In this document: positions 11,301 through 24,437 of the stretch, one piece after another
Position numbering within the stretch: position 1 is the stretch's first letter
Layout: every line of letters starts with the position of its first letter
Assembly (NCBI GenBank): GCA_014773175.1
Contig: VXCM01000135.1
Location: forward strand, 140,182-204,181
Source of the DNA: Lucifuga dentata
Taxonomy: Eukaryota > Chordata > Actinopteri > Ophidiiformes > Bythitidae
Reading direction: 5' to 3'
DNA length: 64,000 bases
Made by a program: the position numbers and the translations under genes
The notes under the pieces: generated by a model
The model's database searches: none
Told to the model about the DNA's origin: nothing
What the model saw: the letters and a program-made list of their open reading frames with translations, nothing else

Positions 11301-12547
11301 TCCAAAGCCTCCCTATTGTCCACAAAGGAGAGCTGGAGAGGAAGCCAGCAACTTTTGATGGAATCAGTGAATCACATGATAAATTTAAGTCCTGGCCCCC
11401 TCAACCTAGATTTCATCACAAAGCTGAAGTGTACCACCCATCTACAGGTCAAATGGATTTCCTTTCCACAACACATGCTGACTACATGCCGCACAAGTGC
11501 CAGTACCCCATGCCAGCCTGTCTACATGTAGGAGCCTGGGTGAAAAAACCTCAACCTTTTCAGTCTAAGTCCACCATGAAGGAGGATTACAAAGCTTGGG
11601 ACACAATCCAATCCTACCCCATTGTCCATAAAGTAGAGCTGGAAAAGAAGCAAGCACCTTTTGATGGGATCAGTGAATACCATGACAAATTCCAGACCTG
11701 GTCCCTTCAACCAAGATTTCATCACAAAGCTGAAGACTACAGCCCATCAACAGCACACATGGAATTCCTTTCCACAACTCATGCCAACTACACACCGCAC
11801 AAGTGCGAGTGCCCTACATCAGCTGGACCACATTTGGAAGCCTGGGTGAACAAAACCAAACCATTTCAATCTAAGTCCACCATGAAGGAGGACTACAAAG
11901 CATGGGACACTATCCGATGTCCTCTTACTCTCTGTAAAGGACAGCCAGAGAGGCCAAGGTCCTGTAAACCAGAGGTGACATTGGAGAGAATTGCAGCACC
12001 CTTTGATGGCATCAGTGAATACTCTGACAAATTCAAGACCTGGTCCCTTCAACTCAAGTACCATCACAATGATGAAGAGTACAGCCCACCAACAGGACAC
12101 ATGGAATTCCTTTCCACAACACATGCCGACTACATGTCTCTCAAGTGCCATCCCCCCAGTTCACCCTGTCCACATGTAAAAGACTCAGTAAAAAAAAAGA
12201 AACTACTTCAGACAATATCCACTATGAAGGATTCCAAAGTTACGGACACATCCCCAAGCTCCCCTGTTGACCATAAAGAACAGCTGGAGGGACCAAACAA
12301 ATACTTTGTGAAAACCACAACCTATCGATTAGACTATACACCTAAAAATACTAAACGTGCTGTCAGCTGCAAACCCACACTAAGGCCTTTGATCTACCAG
12401 CCTATGTTCGGACAGAATAAGGTTCGGACAGAATATCAGTCTAGTTATTGCAAAAATGAGAAATTTAAGCACATCTCCACAGGCAGTGAAGGAGACAGGC
12501 TGTACAAGGAAGCCACAGGGACTCATCCAGAGTGTGGCATCTGTTAG
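2387..12547 (+). CDS. SAXO-like (FAM154 family) giant microtubule-associated repeat protein
   Basis: Six plus-strand exons join in consistent phase: 2387-2503, 3524-3649, 4633-4767, 5480-5599, 6121-6305 and 6402-12547 (TAG stop), giving at least about 2,275 residues; the start codon was not found. The first four exons each carry a TTEYHEKF-type motif. The last exon holds 18 repeats of about 102 residues, each with three SAXO/Mn-like pieces: FDGISESHDKF, FLSTTHADYMPH and STMKEDYRAWD. SAXO1/SAXO2 proteins bind and stabilise axonemal, centriolar and basal-body microtubules through such Mn repeats, and are normally about 400-475 residues, so this one is four to five times longer. Assignment to the family is from motif style plus linkage to adamtsl1; SAXO1 versus SAXO2, or a fish-specific relative, is not settled. 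A cilium or sperm-flagellum role is inference. Confidence 0.75.
3103..3356. mobile_element. hAT-like non-autonomous element relic (intron copy 1)
   Basis: It begins CAGTGATTTTCAAACTG and ends TTTGAGAAACACTG. These imperfect inverted ends match the CAGTGGTTCTCAAA / TTTGAGAACCACTG type common in hAT elements. A diverged copy lies at the equivalent place in the next duplicated unit, so the insertion predates the exon duplication. No clean target-site duplication remains. Confidence 0.55.
4187..4467. mobile_element. hAT-like non-autonomous element relic (intron copy 2)
   Basis: It begins CAGTGGTTCTAAAACTG and ends TTTGAGAACCACTG, with an interior like the copy at 3103-3356. It was probably carried along by the exon-plus-intron duplication rather than inserted independently. 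Fragments of the same element are visible around 5230-5380 and 5935-5960 in the following units. Confidence 0.6.
5543..5671. repeat. 64-bp direct repeat around a single N (assembly overlap)
   Basis: Bases 5543-5606 and 5608-5671 are identical and separated only by the N at 5607. The repeated piece includes the end of SAXO-like exon 4 and its GTGGGT donor, so both copies show a usable exon end. The pattern is that of two overlapping contig ends joined with a one-base gap, not a biological duplication. Confidence 0.85.
7364..8587 (+). repeat. Recent 612-bp duplication inside the array (units 3-4 and 5-6)
   Basis: Units 3+4 (7364-7975) and 5+6 (7976-8587) differ at only a few codons, for example FEGISEY against FDGISES at the start and KENYRAW against KEDYRAW. 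Paired variants alternate (KNTEPFQAR then EKGEPFQATS), showing that a two-unit block, not a single unit, was copied. Confidence 0.9.
9812..11035 (+). repeat. Second 612-bp duplication inside the array (units 11-12 and 13-14)
   Basis: Units 11+12 (9812-10423) and 13+14 (10424-11035) form a second near-identical block pair. Units 12 and 14 encode the same 102 residues, including the private variants LVAWVKNREPFQTKS and YRVWD. Units 11 and 13 share the second half of the unit, including KGEMER, but differ near PRFHHKAKEYSPSK against PTYHHKAEEYSPST. Confidence 0.9.
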
Positions 12548-12632
12548 AAGACAACTCAGTTCACCAAAGTATTACCTGCATGGATGAAAGTACTTACCTG
12601 CAGATAATTTCTACCTTTGTACCAGTACAACC

Positions 12633-12638
12633 AATAAA
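12633..12638 (+). terminator. Likely polyadenylation signal of the SAXO-like gene
   Basis: A canonical AATAAA lies 86 bases after the stop codon, inside a short AT-rich 3' UTR. It is the first such signal after the stop. Confidence 0.6.
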
Positions 12639-13127
12639 TGTTGTCGAGCAGATTATATAAAATAAGCTATTTTAAAATTAGGAGGCATCTCACTGCTGCA
12701 CACAGCACATGTAATTTTGGGTTTTACATAAGCATCAATATTAACGTATGGGACATGGGTTTTAATTTTATACTTCATGAAGACTGAATATTAATGTTCA
12801 CAACTGAAAATTATGTTAGTTACTGATTAAAATGTGAAACAACTGTGTCAAACTTTTATGGCTGTAGAAGGTGCTGTGCAAAGTCAGGGGAAATGATATT
12901 TATGATATCACAAGGATTACATCCATCTCGCTATTTTCCACTTCAAGTCCCATAACTTTCTAGGAATGGCTTTAGGTTTTAAATTTATGTCTGTGGCACA
13001 AACAGGAAGTTGCCCTTGTAATATAAGGATCACATTATATCACATTTACATACACATTAACTTTGCACAGAGCCCTCACCGCCACAAAAGCCTTTATATA
13101 TTACATTAACTATTTTCTTTTGACTTG

Positions 13128-13713
13128 TAAAGGACCATATCTTCCATTTTGCATGTTTGAGCCTAATATATTCAATTTTCATATACGTAACATTCCTGAC
13201 AATCATTTCGCAAAGCATACTATTGGAACAGTGAATTAAAAAAATTTTTTTCCTACTTCCAGACCACCAATGGTTTCAGTTCATTCTGGTACACTATTAA
13301 AATCAACTTGTTGATACCTCAAATGTTGTTGGGATAGATAATCCATCACAAAGAAGACATATATTCAGGTTTTTTCAAAGTTACGTAATTTTAGCGTTTA
13401 AGCACAATAAAAAGTGCAGAGTGATCTGAAAATACTTCCAAATGATGCATTCAAGTGCTGTAGTGAAGAAAAACCTGAATGTCTTGTTCACGATGATAGT
13501 TTACCTATCTCAAAAACGTTTCAAGTATCAACAAGGTGATTTTAATAGCGTACCAGAATGAACTGAAACCAGTGGCTGCCTAGAAGGTAGGAAATTTTTT
13601 TTTAATTCACTGTTCCAGTAGTATGCTTTGGGAAATGATTGTCAGTAACGTTACATGTTTGAAAATTGAATATATTAAGTTCAAAGTTGCAAAATGGCCA
13701 GTATGGTCCTTTA
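13128..13713. mobile_element. Foldback MITE-like element (TAAAGGACCATA ends)
   Basis: The left end TAAAGGACCATATC and right end GTATGGTCCTTTA are inverted repeats, and the arms pair over well over 150 bases: TTTTGCATGTTTGAG, TATATTCAATTTTCA and GGTTTCAGTTCATTCTGGTAC all reappear reverse-complemented in the right arm. There is no coding capacity. Related copies lie at 29030-29175, 33964-34469 and 48195-48473. The superfamily was not assigned, because no convincing target-site duplication was found. Confidence 0.7.
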
Positions 13714-13769
13714 ACTATTTTAACTATTTAAGTGTGTCAATTTTAAACACTTTTTTTTCCTGTTGTGAA

Positions 13770-13811
13770 AAGGATTGTTCTACCCAAAATGTTTTGGGTA
13801 GACCAATCCTT
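13770..13811. repeat. 20-bp-arm hairpin downstream of larp7
   Basis: Left arm 13770-13789 (AAGGATTGTTCTACCCAAAA) and right arm 13792-13811 are inverted repeats with a few mismatches and a two-base centre. On the minus strand it would lie in the probable larp7 3' UTR. Its function is unknown. Confidence 0.5.
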
Positions 13812-14252
13812 GGGTAGAATTGTTTTGCATATACACAATAACAAACTTTCACTTGTCAAAAAAATAATTTTATTTAAAAAAAAAAAAAACAAAAAACTAT
13901 TTTTAAACAGAAATATCATGACTTATCCATGTGTGTTGACTGGGACAATTTCCTAATCATACGTCATATGTAGAATTTAAAAAAAAAAAAAAAGGCTAAC
14001 AGTTTTAAAAGGTTGCCAAAATGTTGTTATTTTGTTCTGCATTGCAGCATTCCATACAATTTTGGGGGCTCCAGTGCAATTATAAAGGGATATTTTGCAG
14101 TTTAATTGGTTTATACTGTTTCAGCTTCTCTTTCAGTTCTCTTCCAAAAACTACATATTACAAACTAATTGTCCCCTTCAAATCACATCATGTAAATGTT
14201 TTTGAGTTAAAACATATATGGTTGAAAAAAAAATACCAGTTTTAACCAGTTT

Positions 14253-18546
<4,294 letters not shown>

Positions 18547-18677
18547 CCTCTGAGTGCAACTGGAACAAAGCACGCAATATACATGGCACATCAGTAAGAG
18601 TGGCACCTACAACTGGTGTGTTCATCTTCAAGAGGGAGATTTTCCCTGATACATTCACGAAATCCAGTTTGAACTGG

Positions 18678-18702
18678 AAGAAGAAGAAGAAGAAGAAGAA
18701 AT
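18678..18702. repeat. (GAA)n microsatellite
   Basis: A short run of GAA triplets in the first larp7 intron, between the presumed 5' UTR exon and the first coding exon. Confidence 0.8.
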
Positions 18703-18989
18703 AGATTTTCAAATTAAGAAATAGTTCACAGTATGTGGAGCGGTATATATATCCTTATATCCTTAACTTGCACACAATCACAGCAGCACTAAACCAAGTC
18801 ACAGATGCTTGCTTTGGTATTTAATTAATACAGTGTAGCATTAGCAAACATTTGTGGAAGTTAATAAGGCGATTCGCAGGTGATGGCATTTAAAAACAAG
18901 CTGCAGTCAAGCCCTCTGTGGTTCAAAATCCGACAAAATAACAATTATAAACAATTAAATTAACTGACACAGTAATTCAAAGAACTTAC

Positions 18990-19120
18990 CCAGAAAGAAA
19001 GAAGAAAACAGTCCCGTTTAGTGCTCAGAAATCATGCTCAAAAATAATGTAAAACAACTGTTAGCTAACTTGGTGGGTTTTCATATGAATGGCGGTGTTT
19101 TGTTTGCGTCAGATGTCGCA
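18990..19120 (-). promoter_or_regulatory. Probable larp7 5' UTR exon and promoter region
   Basis: A strong minus-strand donor (CTTTCTGG then GTAAGTTC) ends at 18990. The larp7 start-codon exon begins at a clear CAG acceptor at 18559 and needs a non-coding exon upstream. The 5' limit of about 19,100 is a guess; no TATA box is evident. Confidence 0.45.
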
Positions 19121-19712
19121 TAATAATGTCGTCATCATAGCGCCAGGCAGCTGTTTCCTATAAATGTAATATAAAATGCAAGGCATCCGCAAGAATCAGT
19201 AGTTTATAAAGCAATAAAGTATCTTTTATTTTTAGTTTAATTTAAAAAATGAATATGACTTTAAAACGAATATTCTTAATGAGTAATGTTAAAGTAAAAT
19301 CAATTGAAAACAAGTCAATATATATTGTTTGTAGGGAATAAATACGACTTCCCAATCCTCTGAGTTTTTATAAAGAGCTTGATGTCCTGAACGTGTTGTT
19401 TAATTTTAGTTTTGTAAAATTTGAAGTTAAATGTTTTTTTGTTTGCGTTATAGTTCACCGTGTCCTTATGTTTGAATGACCGTATTTTATAAATGGTGGT
19501 GAGTTCTGGATGTCTTCGCATAATTATCACAAAGACATCTTGATTAAAAAACACACACACAAAACACATACACACACATACGTATGCTCAAACACATTGT
19601 GTTCGGTTTGGTAATGCATTTTCCGTTGCAAAAGTCATATTAAACACAATGAAAAAAAGTAAAAGCTGTTGAAAGTATAATTATAAATGTGTCAAAGAAG
19701 TGACAGTACCAT

Positions 19713-19786
19713 GGCCGGTTAGCTCAGTTGGTTAGAGCGTGGTGCTAATAACGCCAAGGTCGCGGGTTCGATCCCCGTACGGGCTA
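19713..19786 (+). tRNA. tRNA-Ile (AAT anticodon)
   Basis: A 74-base cloverleaf starting GGCCGGTTAGCTCAGTTGG (A box), with anticodon loop CTAATAA (anticodon AAT, read as IAU after deamination) and B box GGTTCGATCC. It matches the standard vertebrate tRNA-Ile(AAT) nearly base for base. The 3' end reads GGGCTA where GGGCCA is usual, giving G1-U72 rather than G1-C72. There is no intron and no encoded CCA. Confidence 0.95.
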
Positions 19787-19793
19787 TGATTAC

Positions 19794-19799
19794 TTTTTT
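19794..19799 (+). terminator. RNA polymerase III terminator of tRNA-Ile
   Basis: A run of six T begins eight bases after the tRNA 3' end, the usual Pol III stop, supporting a functional gene. Confidence 0.85.
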
Positions 19800-20231
19800 A
19801 AATTGGAAGACGTTATGCGAATAGTACACTGCTCCTCCTCAAGTTTATCCTGGAAGAAAAATGACCGAAAAATGTCCGACAACAGATTTTAACTACATTG
19901 ACAGTAGTGTAGTGTGCCCGTAGATACGGTGTATCCATACTTAGTTTGTAGACAATTAGTGTCATGATATTTCATCAATGTCACTATGTCATAATACTAA
20001 TATAAGCAGAGTGACAGCTGAGTAATGAAATGTTGTATTTATTAACAGCTCTGGTACCACAACAGCATTTTAAATATGCAAAGAATATGTATTTGAATAC
20101 AAAATGTTTTCCACCAAATATTTTGTTCCCAAAAAGATGTTTTAGGTTGTTTTTTTTTTTTTTTTTGTTTTTTTTTAAATAGCTTATAATAGTTTATAGC
20201 TCAAGACTAGTGTTAAGTGAGTTACAGTCAA

Positions 20232-22142
20232 TCATATGTTCAAAATGCTATCAAACTTTTGGAGCTTCTTGCATATGTCATCCTCCGTGCAGTTTTCAAT
20301 CCTGGCCTTGATGAGCTGTGAGAGTCTCTTGTAGAAGGTCTTTGCCCACTGAGTTTCCAAGCAGTGGACTGATACATTACACACTTTATGAAGTACCATC
20401 ACAAGCTTCTCATTGCTGCTGACCTCGCATCTGTTGAAGACCCATTTCCCCCATGCTTCCCACATAATGTCATCCGTGAAGTTCACTGTAATGGTTTTTT
20501 CTGTGAAGATTGCACACAAGGACTCGGCCTCAGAGTCAGTCAAGTCATTCCATATGGCTCTGTGTGGAAAAACAAATCAAGATAATCTTCAGAAAACACT
20601 CAGAAAATGATTGCAAGTATTAATAAAAAAGTAATTCACTCACACAATGTTTCTCAGAGGATTTGGAGTTAAATCAATGAGTGACAGCAGGCCTCCATGG
20701 CTTACTTGGTTACCCTCCATCCTGTGAGAACACATAATAAACAATAAAAAAAAGAAAGAAAGAAAAAAAGCCCTGCATGTTGAGATGTTTCACACCCAGT
20801 GAAGTCTAAACTTTTAAGAATACATTTTCATTATCAACGTCACCACATTTTTTGATACATTTCTTGGTAGCAAAGGCCAAGTAATTTGCTGTGACTTCAT
20901 CAATTCATTTTCTTAAATACTATCATACTTAATGTTATATTACACTGTTTCTTATATTGACAGACAATATGTGATTTTAAGTTAAGCCTGATGCCATTTT
21001 TTTGTGTCAGTGCACAGTTCTCTTACTTTAGTTACCTATGTAGTCAGCGCTAACCAAAAAAAATCATTTTAATTTCCATTCAATGACATTAAATAGAAAA
21101 AGACCTCAGTAAAGTTTTGAAAGAACATTTCAAAGGAATATTTTGAGTTTACTAGTTTACTGGTTTGTCTTTTTTAAAAAAAATATATATTTTCTTAAGT
21201 AGATCCTGCATCCATTCCTGCATCGATTACACCCTCATTGGCTCATCTTTGCCTTAGCTTTAAATGTGCATTTTCCTGACAATTGTCATCCTGCCAGTCC
21301 TGGTCATAGTGTCACATGTTTTGATAACCTTCATATGAGTTGCTTACCACAATTCTTTAAGCTTTTTTTTCACTCGTATGGCGCTAGAAAGTGCCAATAA
21401 CTCATCATTGCCAATGTTCGTCCATCCGACACTAAAAATAGGGAAGAGAAAACATGAGTCACAATCTAGGGGATTTCTTTTAGATAAAATTTGTATAGTT
21501 CCTCAAATAAATAAGTTTGTCATTTGATTCCTCTAATACTTGTATTCATTGTTGCTCATTTTTAACCAAAATGTCAAATGTAATCATACCCCAGGTAGGT
21601 TAAACTATCTGACACAAGCAGCACATCAGCAACGACCTTAACTGTGTCCATATTAAGGCTGTTTTCTCCAAGCCTGAAAAGTGAAATTGTGCAGTGAGTA
21701 CAAATTTCATGTAATACATATTCCTCAAGAAGCTTTTTTTTCACTCTTATGGTGCTGTCACTTTGCAATCAAATGTTAAAATGGGGTTTGCTGCATTTGG
21801 AGCAGCATGTTACCCACTATACACTACAGGCCAGAAGTTTGAGGTCACCCCCAGATTTAGCATGAGCAGACTGTGTAGAAAGTTAATCCCAAAATGATGT
21901 GGGAGAAGGCAGACAGCAGTTATTGAATAGAATGCTAAAACACAACACCAAGGGAGCCGGAACACAACTGGAGTGCTAGTGCACTAATACAGACTGGGCA
22001 TGCCTTCATTAAAAATCATTTCTTAAGCCATAGTGGCTACATAATGTGCTCTTGTTGACAAATTCTTCTTGACAACTAATTAGTTACATTTCTTTTATAT
22101 ATTGTTGTCATTTCCTGTGCAATAAATTGTAAAAAGAGTAGA

Positions 22143-22179
<37 letters not shown>

Positions 22180-24437
22180 NAAAAAAAAAAAAAAAAAAAG
22201 TCATAGCCATGTGAGTGAGTTTTTTTATGAGAACATTGAGTTCTCATTTTAACTGGGAACTCACCAAAGTTTCTCACACCTGAGCAGGTGAGGCTGAATA
22301 TCTCTCAGCGCCTCAGTGCTTACATCTGTCCTTGTCAGATCCAGCTCTGATATGCTCCCCTCTGTGAGGTTAAGGAAGTACTTGATGACATTATAATCCA
22401 TAGGAGACAGAGTTTGATCGCTAACGTTTATTCGTAGTGTTTTTGGTTGCACAGCTGTGGCCAGTGAAGGGTCCTGCTGCTCAAACAGGCAGTGTAACTG
22501 ATTTAACATATGGGCCCCATCCTCACAGAGTGCTGTAAGATCGCTGATCATCTTCTGGCGATAGGAATCCACTTTATCTCTCTGGCAACACAGCCCGACC
22601 TGCCTCGACAGCAGCGCAGCATTGCGTTCAGAGAGGATTCCAGACAGGAAGCGGCTGAAAAGATCCAAGTGCCCATTACCGTTCCCCTCCCCAGGACTGG
22701 ATGTGTGCTGAAGTGCAGCAGGTAATGGCTGCTCTGTTACTGCACAGTAAACTGCAGCAAAGAACTCCTGAATGGTGAGATGTGGAAAGGAATAAACATC
22801 TTCAGTGCAGCCTGGTTCTTGTGTCACCGTCTTATCGAGGAAGGTGCTGACCAGGCTGCATCCCTCTAGGATTGCAACATCTTGCTCACTGCTGTAGAAT
22901 AACGTTTGGTGCTCCATCAGCTTTACAAAGGCCAGTCTACCAAGCTTCAGCACGACATCAGACAGCTGCTGCACGGCTGTGACTCGTTGGTCTTGAAGAG
23001 CTTTTTCAGCTCTGACTTGCGTATGAGAGCGAAGCAATGCCACCAAATATTGCACATAAATATCTGTCATGGTTTTAGGGCTTTCTCCACAGAGATCTTT
23101 GCTTTCTTTGAGGATGCAACACACAATGTAGCAAAATGCAGGTATGTAACATAGTGTCAGCATCAACTCATTTGCAGTCAATACTTTGAACATCCGTTCA
23201 GCGAGGACATTGTCTTGGAAGTAACGTTGAAAGAAATCTTGCACTTCAGTTAAGGAGAAGCCAGAGATGAGCACAAAGCGATCAATGCAGCCCACAGAGA
23301 TGTGACTGATAGCTGAAGGTCTACTTGTGAGCATGACAGAAGCATTTGGTAGCAGTTCACCCTGCATCAGGCTCCCAAGGACCTCAACCACCTCAGCGTC
23401 TTCTTCTGGTTCAGTCACGAATACATCCACGTCGCAGCTGGTGTAGTGCCTAAACTCATCAAAGCCATCCAAGATGATCAACAACTTGCTGTCATTGGCC
23501 AAAATGTTGTCCAGTTCCTTAGCTAGGTGCCTATTTTTACGCAAGACCAACTCTCTGAAATTTGTTGGTTCATTGATGAGATTCAGGTCTCTGAAGGTCA
23601 TATGGATGATGAAGTCAAATGTGAGATAGTCCTTGTTTCTCCCAAAATCAAAGAGCATCTTCTGCACCAGGATGGTTTTTCCAATACCAGCAACTCCTGT
23701 CACCAGCACTTTCTTGACAGGGCCATTTCCATTTGTGCTTGCAAAGAGTTCAGCTGGTGTGATCTGCTTGTGCACCGTTGACTTCTGCTGCAAAGAAAGT
23801 CGCTTTTGTCCAAAAGTCAGCACCTCATGTCTTTTTATTTCTAAGCCCTGGTGTCCATCAACTAACAGGAGATTGACATAATGTTCAGAAAAAAGGATTT
23901 TCTCTCCATGTCGAGTGTTGTAGTAGAGCATGGTCTTGCTCCTGTGTGCAAGGACTGCTTTGTGCTTTAGTTTGACTTTGTTATATTCTGAGAAAGAGAT
24001 GATGACTATGTTACACTCACACCTTTAATTCCTATAACCTCAGTACATGAATTATGCTAAACAGTTTTAGCTCACAGCATTATTCCCATTCCAAATGTCT
24101 CTTGTATGTACATGAATGACTTACCTGTAGACTGAGGCTGATCTATGTTGTTTTCTTTGGAGTGTGTCTGTGTTTCTTGCTGATGATGACTACGAATGGA
24201 GATAAACGTCTCGGCTGCCTCCTCGCCTTTACACTCCAGGATATCCAGCAGCTTTCTTACTCTCGCCCGTGGCCCCAGATGACATAGCACGTCTTCATGA
24301 TCATCACGAGTGAACACCTCTGCGTTTACCATGCTCTCCAGCAGAGAGTCGATCCAACTCTCGAGTTCATCCACAAGGGAAACTCGCAAGACCCTGATTG
24401 CCTTCAAACAAGAATTACATCCATCTACTTCCACCAT
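20232..24437 (-). CDS. CARD-NACHT-LRR receptor (NLRC/NOD-like), compact
   Basis: Six minus-strand exons: 24125-24437, 22265-23987, 21590-21673, 21348-21431, 20644-20721 and 20232-20559 (TGA). All junctions are in phase; the total is 2,610 bases, or 869 aa. Residues about 5-90 look like a CARD (helical, with RKLLDILECKGEEAAETFISI). The NACHT ATPase has Walker A GVAGIGKTILVQK (about 202-214), Walker B LLIILDGFDEF (about 273-283) and the TSRPSA sensor-1 motif. Three short LRR exons follow, then a roughly 110-residue C-terminal segment (TEKTITVNFTDDIMWEAW) that I cannot name. NLRs of this design are cytosolic sensors that oligomerise and recruit CARD partners; ligand and partner are unknown here. 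Closest in plan to NLRC4 or NOD1, but too diverged to assign. Confidence 0.88.
21718..21775 (-). pseudogene. Decayed LRR exon between NLR exons 2 and 3
   Basis: The reverse strand reads STIRVKKKLLEE and closely copies the end of the functional LRR exon at 21348-21431 (SAIRVKKKLKEL), down to the run of A that encodes KKK. Its donor has become ATGTATTAC instead of GTGGTAAGC, and the upstream part of the exon is lost. It is best read as a relic LRR exon now inside an intron. Confidence 0.6.
21822..21990. mobile_element. Tc1/mariner-like element fragment
   Basis: The piece TATACACTACAGGCCAGAAGTTTGAG resembles the inverted ends of many fish Tc1-like elements (a TACACTACNNGTCAAAAGTTTG type). The matching other end and any transposase reading frame are missing, so this is a truncated fossil. 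Confidence 0.45.

Larger units (their letters stand above)
6764..12313 (+). repeat. Coding tandem array, 18 units of about 306 bp
   Basis: Units from the third onward begin exactly every 306 bases at 7364, 7670, 7976, 8282, 8588, 8894, 9200, 9506, 9812, 10118, 10424, 10730, 11036, 11342 and 11648. Units 1 and 17 carry an extra segment of about 10-12 residues (ERPRS...E), so the last unit starts at 11990. The outer units 1, 2 and 16-18 are most diverged and the central ones most alike, as expected for an array growing by unequal exchange in its middle. Each unit encodes about 102 residues with three Mn-like motifs. Confidence 0.95.
12548..14252. other. Intergenic span between convergent SAXO-like gene and larp7
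   Basis: It contains the short SAXO-like 3' UTR, the foldback element at 13128-13713, a hairpin at 13770-13811 and AT-rich DNA with a TTTATT (larp7 poly-A signal on the minus strand) near 13869. No coding homology was seen. Confidence 0.6.

Noticed and set aside
7338..12179. Plus-strand alternate-frame reading frames starting MSIKESWRGSQHLL and similar
   Set aside because: These are frame-shifted shadows of the 102-residue repeat, present once per unit.
6458..12547. Treating the big repeat exon as a complete single-exon gene starting at ATG 6458 or nearby
   Set aside because: The frame continues upstream to a clear AAAG acceptor at 6401 and joins in phase with the exon at 6121-6305 and four earlier exons. 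No start codon with good context marks a true beginning there.
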